Positions 49,383 to 58,179 of a stretch of 64,000 nucleotides of DNA are shown one piece after another; within the stretch, counting starts at the first letter, position 1, and the number at the start of each line of letters is the position of its first letter. A program made the translations under genes and the position numbers. The stretch lies in assembly GCA_046349615.1 (NCBI GenBank), contig JAXMBZ010000003.1, positions 62,001-126,000 on the forward strand, given 5' to 3'. The notes below the pieces were generated by a model. It ran no database searches and was not told the DNA's origin. It saw nothing but the letters and a program-made list of their open reading frames with translations. The stretch is from JADJNY01 sp046349615 (GTDB lineage: Bacteria; Planctomycetota; UBA1135; GCA-002686595).

Positions 49383-51514
49383 AGAACCTGCGTTGGGCGG
49401 CGTCTGGGATCGTCTTGATCTTGCTCGCGTTGGCTGCATACCGAACGTGGAGTTCGTCGGGCACGACGCCCGCGGTCGCGGCGAACGAAACGTCGGCGGA
49501 GCCCTTCGACGCGCCTCTGTTCTCGTTCGTGGACCAGGACGGCGGGCATGTCACGAACGAATCGCTCCGCGGGAAGGTCTGGATCGCGGACTTCTTCTTC
49601 ACGCGCTGCACGTCGATCTGCCCGGGGATGACGGCGCGATTCGTGCTCCTGCAGGCTCAGCTCGCACGCGATCCGGTCACCTTCGTTTCGTTCTCGGTGG
49701 ATCCGGAGCACGACACGCCGGCCGTCCTCGCGGAGTACGCTCGGGCTTGGAACCCCGAGGAAACGCGCTGGCGCCTGCTCGCCACGACGCCCGACGGACT
49801 CGCGCGAACGGCGAATGGGATGCGCGTGGCGGTGCGCGCGACCGGCGACGAGCGCGACCCGATCTTCCACACGAACCGATTCCTGCTCGTCGACGCCGAA
49901 GGACGAGTGCGCGGCTCGTACGACAGCGACGACGATGCCGCCCTCGGCCGACTGCGCGACGATGCGCGCCGCCTCGCGTCCGGTGCGTCGGCCGGTGTCG
50001 CCTCCGCGTCCGCGGAGCGCGACGGGAAGGCGCTCTTCGTCTCCCTCGGCTGCGCCGCGTGCCACTCCGATGCTCGGCTCGCCCCCGCGCTCGGCGGTCT
50101 GGGCGGCCGAGACGTGCAGCTCGACGGCGGCACCGTCGTCGTGGCCGATCCGGCGTACGTGGAGGAGTCGATCGTCGATCCGTGGGCGAAGCTCGTCGCG
50201 GGCTACGGTCCGACGATGCCGAGCTACCGGGCGCTGCTCGACGCTCGGGGCCTGCGCGCCATCGTCGAGTACGTCCTCTCCGACGCGATGCCCGCGCGCA
50301 CGGACGCGCCCGCTCCTCGGCAGGAGATCGATCCCGTGTGCAAGATGAGGGTCGCCGCGACGACGGGGACGCCGTCCGCGGAGTTCGCCGGGCGAACCTA
50401 CTTCTTCTGCTGCGAGCCCTGTCGCGCGCGCTTCGCGGCCCACCCCGAGGGCTACGTCGAATCGGCGGCGCCCGCGGCCGCCCCGAAGTCGGAAGCGAAG
50501 GACGGTTCGAGTTCCGACGTGCGATCGTCCCGTCTCCGGGCTCCATCCGCCGGCGACGAGCCCCCGCCGCTGGCCGCAGGAGAAGCGCTCCCCGCGAGCC
50601 GCGCGCCCGACGGAACCCTGCTCGCGCGCGAACCGTGGCGGCTCACGACGCCCTACGACGAAGCCGGTGAACTCACGAAGTTCCGGTTCACCCGCGAAGC
50701 GTATGAGGAAGCGCGCGTGCAGGAGGACTGCGAGAGCTTCCGCCTCCGCTACGCGAGCGACGGCCTGTCGATCGTCGGCTTCCTCGTGCAGCCGCGCGCA
50801 TCGAGCCCGAGTCCGCGGCCGGCGATCCTCTTCTGTCGCGGCGGCACGGCGGACTTCGGCGCGATCGAGCCCGACGACCTCGTCGACTTCCAGCGCTGGG
50901 CGCGCGCCGGCTTCGCGGTGCTCGCGACGAACTACCGCGGAGGCGGCGGCAGCGAGGGCGTCGACACGTGGTGCGGCGCGGACGTCGACGACGTCATGAA
51001 CCTGGTCGCCCTCGCGAGGAACCTGGGCGGGATCGACGTCGACCGGCTCTATCTCTTGGGGCGCTCGCGCGGTGGGGTGACCGCGTACGTCGCGCTGCGC
51101 CGCGGACTCCGCGTGCGCGCAGCAGCGGTCATCGCGGGCCCCTCCGACCTCACCACCCAGGACATGCAGCGCGCCGAGTTCATCGACGGCGATGCACCGG
51201 AGTTCCGCGCGATCGGTTGGCCCGGCTGGAGGAAGCTCTGGCCCGACTTCGACGTGCGACGCGAGGAGCACTTGCGCGCGCGCTCCGCGGTCGCCTGGGC
51301 GCAGGAGCTCGAGGTGCCGATCCTCCTCTTGCATTCACGCGCGGATCCCCGGGTGCCCGTCGAGCACTCGCTGCGCCTCGCCGAGGAGCTGCAGAAGGCC
51401 GGGAAGGAGTTCGAGCTCGTCGTCTACTCCGACGACGGCCACTCGCTCCCTCTGCGTTGGGAGGATCGCGACGCACACGTCGTCGGGTGGTTTCGAGCGC
51501 ACGGTGCGCGCTAG
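49379..51514 (+). CDS. SCO / cytochrome c / YHS / alpha-beta hydrolase four-domain fusion
   Basis: A 711-residue protein with an N-terminal membrane helix (residues 8-22). Residues 43-200 are a SCO domain with the canonical CxxxC, C77 and C81 (FTRCTSICPG), and H164. Residues 212-305 are a class I cytochrome c domain with heme site C225-A-A-C228-H229 and likely axial M280. Residues 316-362 are a YHS metal-binding domain (DPVCKM, then YFFCCEPCRARFAAHPEGYV). After a 55-residue polar linker, residues 425-711 are a prolyl-oligopeptidase-like hydrolase with S563 in GRSRGG, D656 and H688. All should lie in the periplasm. The frame is open throughout, with no sign of a frameshift. The first three domains suggest copper delivery and electron transfer; the hydrolase role is unknown. 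Confidence 0.88.
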   Translation: MKNLRWAASGIVLILLALAAYRTWSSSGTTPAVAANETSAEPFDAPLFSFVDQDGGHVTNESLRGKVWIADFFFTRCTSICPGMTARFVLLQAQLARDPVTFVSFSVDPEHDTPAVLAEYARAWNPEETRWRLLATTPDGLARTANGMRVAVRATGDERDPIFHTNRFLLVDAEGRVRGSYDSDDDAALGRLRDDARRLASGASAGVASASAERDGKALFVSLGCAACHSDARLAPALGGLGGRDVQLDGGTVVVADPAYVEESIVDPWAKLVAGYGPTMPSYRALLDARGLRAIVEYVLSDAMPARTDAPAPRQEIDPVCKMRVAATTGTPSAEFAGRTYFFCCEPCRARFAAHPEGYVESAAPAAAPKSEAKDGSSSDVRSSRLRAPSAGDEPPPLAAGEALPASRAPDGTLLAREPWRLTTPYDEAGELTKFRFTREAYEEARVQEDCESFRLRYASDGLSIVGFLVQPRASSPSPRPAILFCRGGTADFGAIEPDDLVDFQRWARAGFAVLATNYRGGGGSEGVDTWCGADVDDVMNLVALARNLGGIDVDRLYLLGRSRGGVTAYVALRRGLRVRAAAVIAGPSDLTTQDMQRAEFIDGDAPEFRAIGWPGWRKLWPDFDVRREEHLRARSAVAWAQELEVPILLLHSRADPRVPVEHSLRLAEELQKAGKEFELVVYSDDGHSLPLRWEDRDAHVVGWFRAHGAR

Positions 51515-51598
51515 CGCGCCCTTCGCTGTGGATGCCCCACATCCAGGCCTCCGTTCGCGGACTGCGAACGTGGCCACCGACTCCTGTCCCGGCACCGC

Positions 51599-53371
51599 TC
51601 ACCGGATCCGCCACACCTCGACGACCTCGACCGAGATCGGGTCGCGCGCGAGCAAGCTCCACGTCCAGTGCGGACGCGCGGACTCGACGCGGTCTTCGTA
51701 GCCGAGCACGACGTCCGTCTCGCCGTCGGCGCGCGCGGGGAAACGCGCCGCGAGCTCGCCGTGCTCGCGGCACGCGCGGCGCAGCGCGCGGCCGAGCTCG
51801 GGGCCTTCGCGCAGCGCCTGGAGCGGCAGAACGACGTACCGCGCGCCGCTCGCCGCGAGCCACGCCGCGGGATCGCGCTCGAACGCGGCCTGGTCCTCGG
51901 GGCGCACGAGCGCAGCGGGACGCACGTCGAACCGCGCGTCGCGCGCCACGTCGTCCGCGACGCGCGCTTGGTAGCGCCGCCACGGAGTGTAGCCGCGGTG
52001 CGGCATCGTGAAGCGCCGCGCGTCGCTCGCGAGCGCGTCCGGCGTGCGGAGGAGCGGGACGTCGACGAGACGGTGGAGCAGGATGCGCTCGTCCTTCCGC
52101 GCGTGGGCCGCGAGCCACGCACCCGCTTCGTCCTGCGCGATTCCGCCCGCGCGCAACAGGGTGAAGCGCGCGGCGGGAACGAGCGCGAACACGATCCACG
52201 CTCCCGCGACGACGAAGCGCGCGCGCGGCGCCCGCTCGACGATTCGCTCGGCGCCGAACGCGGCGAGCACGGCGACGAGCGGGACGAGCTGGAGGCAGAA
52301 CCGCTCGTACGAGCGCGCGTACATCCCGATCGCCACGAGATGCAGCACGAAGTACGCGACGAGCAGGAAGAGCCGCGGATCCCCGAACCAATCGTGGTCG
52401 AGCACGCGCCCGCGCACGCGGACGAGCCACGCGCCGAGCCCGACGAGCGCGAGCACGCACGCGAGCGGCTCGAACGACCACAGGCTCCAGAACGCGATGG
52501 CGAAGCCGCTTCCGTCGAACTCGCCGAGCACGACGTTGTGCCCGAAGAAGCGCAGCGTCTTGTGCACGGCGTCGACGGCGACGATCGGTCCCGCGTGCGC
52601 GTCTCCGCCGCGCGGATAGAGCACCCACGCGCACGCGGCGGCGAGCGCGAGAGCGACGATCGCACCGAGCATCGTCCTCGCGATCGGCGCGCGTTCCGCG
52701 GTGCCGCGCGGCCGCCCCGCGAACACGCACGCGAGCCCGAGCGGCACGAGGACGAGCACGTCGTCCTGCAGCGTCCCCACCGCGAGCCCCGCGGCGAGCC
52801 CGGCCCACGAGAACGCGCCGAGCGTCCCGCGCTCGACGAGCACCAGGCAGGCGTGCAGCGCGACGAGCATCACCGCCGCGGCGGCGGCGTGGGGCCGCGC
52901 CTCTTGTGCGAACGTCTGGAAGAGCAGGCTCGTCGCGACGAGCGCCGACGCGAGGACTGCGCCGCGCGCGCGCACGAAACGCCGCGCGACGAGGTACGCG
53001 AACGGCACCGCGAGGAGCGAGAGCAGGAGTACGGTCCAGCGCACGTGACGATGGACGAGCCCCGCGCGCGTGAGCAGCTCCTCCACCGTGTCGTCCTCCG
53101 CCCGCGGCGCGTCGTCGGGCGCGAACGGCGCCGCGAGGTGCGCGACGAGGTGCGGGTAGCTGCCCCAGTTCTCGTCGCGCTCCGCCGCGGGCGTCGCGTC
53201 GCGGAGCATCTCGACCTGGCGCACGAGCACGCCCGAGTCGTCCTCGATCGCCGCGGGCAGCGCGAAGCCGACGCCCCACGCGCGCAAGGCGAATGCGAGC
53301 ACGAGCGCGAGCACCGCGCACACGAGCGCGCCGCGCGCCGAACCCGGACCGGAGGAGCCTCGGTCGCTCAT
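51599..53371 (-). CDS. ArnT/PMT-like membrane glycosyltransferase (paralogue 2)
   Basis: A 590-residue GT-C-type membrane protein. The family start GVGFALPAAIEDDSGVLVRQVEML, in which the acidic pair would be catalytic, is followed by about ten hydrophobic helices and a soluble C-terminal domain (GARYVVLPLQAL, then WTWSLLARDPISVEVVEVWRI). It shares ordering and motifs with the gene directly upstream on the same strand (TFAQEARPHA against AFAQEARAHA, RSYERFCLQLVPL against RTYERFVLQLVPF). It is expected to transfer a lipid-linked sugar outside the membrane. The 3-bp gap to the upstream stop makes one operon. Confidence 0.83.
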   Translation of the reverse strand: MSDRGSSGPGSARGALVCAVLALVLAFALRAWGVGFALPAAIEDDSGVLVRQVEMLRDATPAAERDENWGSYPHLVAHLAAPFAPDDAPRAEDDTVEELLTRAGLVHRHVRWTVLLLSLLAVPFAYLVARRFVRARGAVLASALVATSLLFQTFAQEARPHAAAAAVMLVALHACLVLVERGTLGAFSWAGLAAGLAVGTLQDDVLVLVPLGLACVFAGRPRGTAERAPIARTMLGAIVALALAAACAWVLYPRGGDAHAGPIVAVDAVHKTLRFFGHNVVLGEFDGSGFAIAFWSLWSFEPLACVLALVGLGAWLVRVRGRVLDHDWFGDPRLFLLVAYFVLHLVAIGMYARSYERFCLQLVPLVAVLAAFGAERIVERAPRARFVVAGAWIVFALVPAARFTLLRAGGIAQDEAGAWLAAHARKDERILLHRLVDVPLLRTPDALASDARRFTMPHRGYTPWRRYQARVADDVARDARFDVRPAALVRPEDQAAFERDPAAWLAASGARYVVLPLQALREGPELGRALRRACREHGELAARFPARADGETDVVLGYEDRVESARPHWTWSLLARDPISVEVVEVWRIR

Positions 53372-53374
53372 GCG

Positions 53375-55219
53375 TCAGTCGAGCTCCCACAGCTCGAGCA
53401 CGTCGCCGACGGTCGCCTCGCCGCGCGCGAGCGCGAGCGTCCAGTTCCGCTGCCCCCACGCCGACGTGTCGCCGACGTCGAGCGGGAAGCGGCCGAGATC
53501 GGCGGGCCCCTTCTTCACGCGCGGCGTCGAGAAGATCGCGGCGCAGCGCGCATGCTCGACGAGCGCACGGCGCAACGCGCGGAACGACTCGTCGTTCGCC
53601 TCCGCGCCCGCGACGGGCACGAGGACGTAGCGTGCGCCGCTCTCGCGCAAGTACCCCATCGGGTCGGCGAGCGCGCGGTCGCGGTGCTTCTTGCGCCCGA
53701 GCGGCAGCGTGCGCACGTCGCGGCGATCCGCGGGGAGCCGCGCGCGCTCGCGCAGTTGGTAGTCGAGCCAAGGCGAGCGCCAGCCGAGCTTCGCCGCGTC
53801 GTCGAGCGCCGCGTCCGAGCGTGCGATCGGCACGTCGAGGAACGGGACGATCGCGACGCGCTGGTCCGCGGGGACGTGCTCCGCGATCCACGCGGCCGCG
53901 CGCTCGGCGGTGTCGGGCGCGGCGCGCTTCGTCACGAACACGAGCGCGAGCGCGAGCATCGGCAGCACGGCGACGACGGCAACCGCGGTCGCGACGATGG
54001 CCCGGAAGCGCGCGCGCGCCGAGCCCTTCCCCGCGGCCAGCTCGAACGGATACGCGGCCGCGCACGCGAGGAACGGGACGAGCTGGAGCACGAAGCGCTC
54101 GTACGTGCGCTCGTAGAGCCCGATGACGACGAGGTACGGGACGACGTACGCGAGCACGACGCGAAGTTCGGGCGAGAAGCGCCGCACGCGCGCGCACCAC
54201 AGCACGAACCCGAGCAGCGCGAGCGCCGTGAGCAGCGGTTCGAAGCCCGTGAGCGTCCCCGCGACCTGAAGGAAGCCGCGGCCGTTGAACATCCCCAGGA
54301 ACACCGTGTGCCCGAAGAACTGCACGTTGCCGTCGCCGCGCACGTAGAACTCGGGCGCGTCCGCGGCCTGCGCAGTCGGCGCTCCGCCGAACGTGAACGG
54401 GTAGAAGACGAGGAACGCGAGGAGGATCGGCGCGAGCGCGAACGCGAGCAGGAGGTGCTGTCGCGGACGCCGTTCGCCCGCGCGCGAAAGATGCGCCGCC
54501 GCGAGCGGCAGGAACGTCGCGACGCCGCTCTGGAGCGCGCCGAGCGCGAGCCCGCACCCGCATCCGGCGAGCACGTAGGCCCACACCGTCGGGCTCGCGC
54601 GCAAGCGCAGGCACGCCGCGACCGCGAGCGCCGCGAGCGCGGCCGCCGGCGCGTGCGCGCGCGCTTCCTGCGCGAAGGCGACCTCGAGCTGCGAGAGCGC
54701 GACGAACGCCGCCGCCAGGAACGCCGCGGGACGATCGAGGAAGCGCCGTGCGATCCACCACGTCGCGGGCAAGGCGAGGAGCGAGAGCCAGGCGACGACG
54801 CGCCGCACGGCGAGGTTCGGCTCCGCCGCCGCGGCGAGGTGCGCCTCCAACGGCGCGCCCACGGGCGCCGCTTCCGGCGCGCGCGTGGTGAGCTGCACGG
54901 CGCGCGCGACGACGTGCGGGTAGTAGGACCAGTTGTCCTCGCGTGAAGGATTCGCAGAGCCTTCGCGAAGCAGCGCCACCTGCCGCATGATCACGCCGCC
55001 GTCGGACTCGGTGTTCTGCGGGAGCAGCGCGCCGATGCTCGCGAGGCGCAGCGCGAGCGCCGCGACGACGAGCAGCACGAGCGCGACCGTCCACGCGAGC
55101 GCTCCGGCGCTGGAAGGGGCCCGTGCGCCGCCCGCGGGGCGCGCGCCTTCGTCGCGCGACGCGGTGGAGCCCGCGACCGCGGGCGCCGCGCCGCCCGCCT
55201 GCGCTTTCCTCGACTCCAC
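53375..55219 (-). CDS. ArnT/PMT-like membrane glycosyltransferase (paralogue 1)
   Basis: A 614-residue GT-C-type protein. A 40-residue polar N-terminus precedes the first helix (LAWTVALVLLVVAALALRLASIG), followed by the acidic LLPQNTESDGGVIMRQVALL loop. About ten helices and a C-terminal soluble domain (SGARYVLVPVAG, then NWTLALARGEATVGDVLELWEL) complete it. It is a tandem paralogue of the next gene. GTG 55219 is preferred because earlier frames are shadows of the phosphodiesterase gene on the other strand. Divergent from that gene with 141 bp between. Confidence 0.83.
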   Translation of the reverse strand: MESRKAQAGGAAPAVAGSTASRDEGARPAGGARAPSSAGALAWTVALVLLVVAALALRLASIGALLPQNTESDGGVIMRQVALLREGSANPSREDNWSYYPHVVARAVQLTTRAPEAAPVGAPLEAHLAAAAEPNLAVRRVVAWLSLLALPATWWIARRFLDRPAAFLAAAFVALSQLEVAFAQEARAHAPAAALAALAVAACLRLRASPTVWAYVLAGCGCGLALGALQSGVATFLPLAAAHLSRAGERRPRQHLLLAFALAPILLAFLVFYPFTFGGAPTAQAADAPEFYVRGDGNVQFFGHTVFLGMFNGRGFLQVAGTLTGFEPLLTALALLGFVLWCARVRRFSPELRVVLAYVVPYLVVIGLYERTYERFVLQLVPFLACAAAYPFELAAGKGSARARFRAIVATAVAVVAVLPMLALALVFVTKRAAPDTAERAAAWIAEHVPADQRVAIVPFLDVPIARSDAALDDAAKLGWRSPWLDYQLRERARLPADRRDVRTLPLGRKKHRDRALADPMGYLRESGARYVLVPVAGAEANDESFRALRRALVEHARCAAIFSTPRVKKGPADLGRFPLDVGDTSAWGQRNWTLALARGEATVGDVLELWELD

Positions 55220-55324
55220 GCGCGCAGTGTAGCCGTCCGTTCTCCAAGCCTTCCACGTCCGCGGCGCGCCGAGCGGGGCCTCGGCGCGAAAACCCTGCGG
55301 TTTGCGGGCCTTTTCCGTCGAGGA

Positions 55325-55330
55325 TAGACT
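55325..55330 (+). promoter_or_regulatory. Possible -10 element for the phosphodiesterase gene
   Basis: TAGACT, 30 nt before the ATG at 55361, in the divergent gap. The same octamer GATAGACT occurs at 46997-47004, before the Cys-rich protein gene. Confidence 0.35.
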
Positions 55331-55360
55331 TCTTCGCCCGCGCTCCGCCCCGCCCCCGCG

Positions 55361-56857
55361 ATGATCTCGAAAGCCCGCTCCACCGATCTCTCGGTGCTCT
55401 TCCTCGAGGTCAACGAGGCCGAGCAGTACTTCCTCGACAAGTTCGTCGCGGAGGGGAAGCTCCCCAACCTGAAGCGGATGCTCGACGGCGGCGTTTTCTT
55501 CCGCACGCGCGTCCCGAGCTGGGACGCGGGCCGCGAGAAGGCGTGGCGCCACATCAGCCCGTGGATCATCTGGCCGTCCGTCTACACGGGGATGAGCCCG
55601 GAGAACCACGGCCTCGTCGGCTTCGGCCAGGACCCCGCGAACGTCGTCGGACGCTGCGTGTGGGACGCGCTCGACGAAGAGGGCATTTCGACCGGCATCC
55701 TCGGCTGCTTGATGAGCTACCCGCCGCGCACGCGCGGCGCGGCGCGCTACTACGTGCCCGAGTCGCTCGCCGACGACCCCGACTGCTTCCCCGAGGAAGC
55801 GCGCGCGCTGCAGGAGTTCTGCGTGTTCAGCGCGCGCAACTACTCGGAGAGCTTCAGCGTGAAGGCGCTCGAGGCCGTGCGTCTGCTCCTGAAGACGAGA
55901 GAGAGCGGCGTTCGGCTCTCGACCGTGATGAAGACGCTCTCGCAGGTGCCGGCTGAGGTCGTCAAGGGCCCCTCGAGCCAGCCCGAGCGCGCGATGCTCC
56001 ACTCCTACCTCGTGTGGGACGCGTTCGAGAAGCTCTACCCCGCGCACCGTCCGTCCTACGCGGCGATGCACATGAACCACGTCGCGTACATGCAGCACCG
56101 CTACTGGCGCGCGGCGGAACCCGAGCGCTTCGCGGACGCGCTCTCCGCGACGGACCAGCGCTTCTTCGCGACCGTCGAGGAGCGCAAGGCGTACGAGCTC
56201 AAGTTCTCGCGGTGGATCGAGAAGAGCTTCCTCTACACGGACGAGGTCGTCGGCCGCATCCTCGCGATGGTCGACCCGAACACGGTGCTCCTCGTCGGCA
56301 CGGCCCTCGGCCAGCGGCCGTTCGATCCCACGAAGGAGATCCACAACCCGGTCGTGCGCCTCGTGCACGAGCGCGAGCTCTTCGGCGCGCTCGGGCTCGA
56401 CGAGCACGTCGTGCTCCACCAGATGAACCCCGACGTCACGCTGAACTTCCAGTCGGAAGCGGCGGCGGCGCGCGCGGAGGAGCTCGTGCGCGGGCTCCAG
56501 GTGAACGGGAGCGCGCTCTTCGTCGTGCAGCGCAAGAAGACGCAGCTCTTCCTCGAGCTCGAGATGCCGATGCGCGCCAAGAAGGACGAGCGCTTCACGG
56601 TCCGGCACGCGACGAAGAAGGAGCTCGCGCTCGACTTCCATCGGTTCATCCACGAGCACCCGACCGCGGACCAGTCGACCGCGCACCACAAGGACTCGGG
56701 GTGGCTGCTCGCGTACTCGCCGGGGCTCGCGCTCGAGTCGCGCGCCAAGGTGATCTCGGTCACGGACGTCGCGCCGACGATCCTCTCCCTCTTCGGCCTC
56801 CCCGCGAAGCCCTGGATGGAAGTGCGCGAAGCGCCCGTGTTCGCGGTGAAGCGTTGA
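55361..56857 (+). CDS. Alkaline-phosphatase-superfamily protein (phosphodiesterase-like)
   Basis: A 498-residue protein. The start LSVLFLEVNEAEQYFLDKFVAEGKLPNLKRMLDGGVFF and the segment WIIWPSVYTGMSPENHGLVGFG match type I phosphodiesterase/nucleotide pyrophosphatase-like proteins, in which the Thr or Ser of PSVYTG is the usual nucleophile. Near the end, KVISVTDVAPTILSLFGLPAKPWM is the family's closing motif. Several metal-ligand positions are not obvious, for example the early DGxD is changed to VNEAEQ, so activity could be altered. No signal peptide, so it is likely cytoplasmic. It lies among glycan genes, so handling of a phosphorylated or lipid-linked sugar is possible. Confidence 0.75.
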   Translation: MISKARSTDLSVLFLEVNEAEQYFLDKFVAEGKLPNLKRMLDGGVFFRTRVPSWDAGREKAWRHISPWIIWPSVYTGMSPENHGLVGFGQDPANVVGRCVWDALDEEGISTGILGCLMSYPPRTRGAARYYVPESLADDPDCFPEEARALQEFCVFSARNYSESFSVKALEAVRLLLKTRESGVRLSTVMKTLSQVPAEVVKGPSSQPERAMLHSYLVWDAFEKLYPAHRPSYAAMHMNHVAYMQHRYWRAAEPERFADALSATDQRFFATVEERKAYELKFSRWIEKSFLYTDEVVGRILAMVDPNTVLLVGTALGQRPFDPTKEIHNPVVRLVHERELFGALGLDEHVVLHQMNPDVTLNFQSEAAAARAEELVRGLQVNGSALFVVQRKKTQLFLELEMPMRAKKDERFTVRHATKKELALDFHRFIHEHPTADQSTAHHKDSGWLLAYSPGLALESRAKVISVTDVAPTILSLFGLPAKPWMEVREAPVFAVKR

Positions 56858-57020
56858 GCGTGCGCGGGCCGGCCGCGTCCCGCGACTGGGCCGCTCGTCC
56901 CCCGATCGACGGGCCCGGATCGGAAGGGATTTCCCGCGGTTCAACCCGCCGCGCGCGCCGTCCGATCCAGGCTCGCTGGACCCCTTCGACTCCCTCGCCT
57001 AACGTGGCGGGACTCGAACC

Positions 57021-58148
57021 ATGGACCCGGCCTCCCTCGGACTCCCCGCCGACGCGATCCGAGCGAGCCCGGCCTCGGTGCGAGCTCCCGGTCCCGTGCC
57101 GATCCTGGACGCCCCCCCTCCCGTGACCGACGCGCCTTCGACTCCGAATGCGATCCCGCGCCCCGCCGCCCTCGGCGCGACGCGCGTGGGCGTCGTCATC
57201 CCCGCCTATCGGGTCGCGGGGCAGATCGAGCGCGTGATCCGCGGCATCCCGCCGTGGATCGAGGCGATCCTCGTCGTCGAGGACAAGAGCCCCGACGACA
57301 CCGCGGCGGTCGTCGAGCGCCTGCGCGACCCGCGCGTCACGCTCCTGCGCCACGCGGTGAACCAGGGCGTCGGCGGCGCGATGGCGACCGGTTTCGCCGA
57401 GGCCGTCCGGCAGAAGCTCGACATCGCCGTGAAGATGGACGGCGACGATCAGATGGACCCCGCGCACCTGCCGTCGATCCTCGCGCCGCTGCTCGCGAAC
57501 GAAGCGGACATGGTCAAGTGCAACCGCTACGCGTCGCTGCAGTCGCTGCAGCAGATGCCGCTCGTGCGCGTCGTCGGCAACGCGGGTCTCACGTTCCTCG
57601 TCAAGCTCGCGTCGGGCTACTGGAACACCTTCGACCCGGCGAACGGGTACGTCGCGATCCGGACGAGCGTGCTCGAGAAGATCGAGCTCCAGCGGCTCCC
57701 GAAGCGCTACTACTTCGAGTCGGGCTTCCTGGTCGAGCTCGGCATCCTGCGCGCCGTCGTGCGCGACGTGCCGATCCCCGCGCGCTACGGCGACGAAGTG
57801 TCGAACCTCTCGCCCGCGAAGGTGCTGCTCGAGTTCCCGCCGAAGCTCATGTACGGCTTCCTGCGGCGGCTCTTCTGGCGCTACTTCGTGCACGACTTCA
57901 CGGCGCTCTCCGTGTTCGTGCTGATCGGCGTGCCGATGCTCCTCTTCGGCATCGCGAACGCCGCGTACTACTACGCGACCCGCCCCGAGAACGCTCCGCC
58001 GGCCGCGGCCGGCGACGTCATGGCGGTCGCGCTCCCGGTCATCCTGGGCGTGCAGTTCGTACTGCAGGCCGTCGTGCTGGACGTCTCCCTCGTCCCGCGC
58101 ACGCCCGTCTCTCCCCCGCTCGTGCGCAACGAACGCGACGCGCGCTGA
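57021..58148 (+). CDS. Polyprenyl-phosphate-type family 2 glycosyltransferase
   Basis: A 375-residue enzyme. After a 50-residue Pro/Ala-rich leader the GT-A fold starts at VGVVIPAYRVAGQIERVIRGI, with VVEDKSPDDTAAVV and the DxD-type motif KMDGDDQMDPAHL. The TFDPANGYVAIRTSVLEKI and YYFESGFLVELGI segments match dolichyl/undecaprenyl-phosphate mannosyl- or glucosyltransferases. Two C-terminal helices (ALSVFVLIGVPMLLFGIANAAYYY and VMAVALPVILGVQFVLQAVVL) anchor it. It should load a sugar onto the lipid carrier used by the ArnT-like enzymes nearby. TAACGT sits 16 nt before the ATG. The next gene is 31 bp downstream. Confidence 0.88.
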   Translation: MDPASLGLPADAIRASPASVRAPGPVPILDAPPPVTDAPSTPNAIPRPAALGATRVGVVIPAYRVAGQIERVIRGIPPWIEAILVVEDKSPDDTAAVVERLRDPRVTLLRHAVNQGVGGAMATGFAEAVRQKLDIAVKMDGDDQMDPAHLPSILAPLLANEADMVKCNRYASLQSLQQMPLVRVVGNAGLTFLVKLASGYWNTFDPANGYVAIRTSVLEKIELQRLPKRYYFESGFLVELGILRAVVRDVPIPARYGDEVSNLSPAKVLLEFPPKLMYGFLRRLFWRYFVHDFTALSVFVLIGVPMLLFGIANAAYYYATRPENAPPAAAGDVMAVALPVILGVQFVLQAVVLDVSLVPRTPVSPPLVRNERDAR

Positions 58149-58179
58149 GCTCCACTCGCCTCGCCCCCCAACACGCGCC

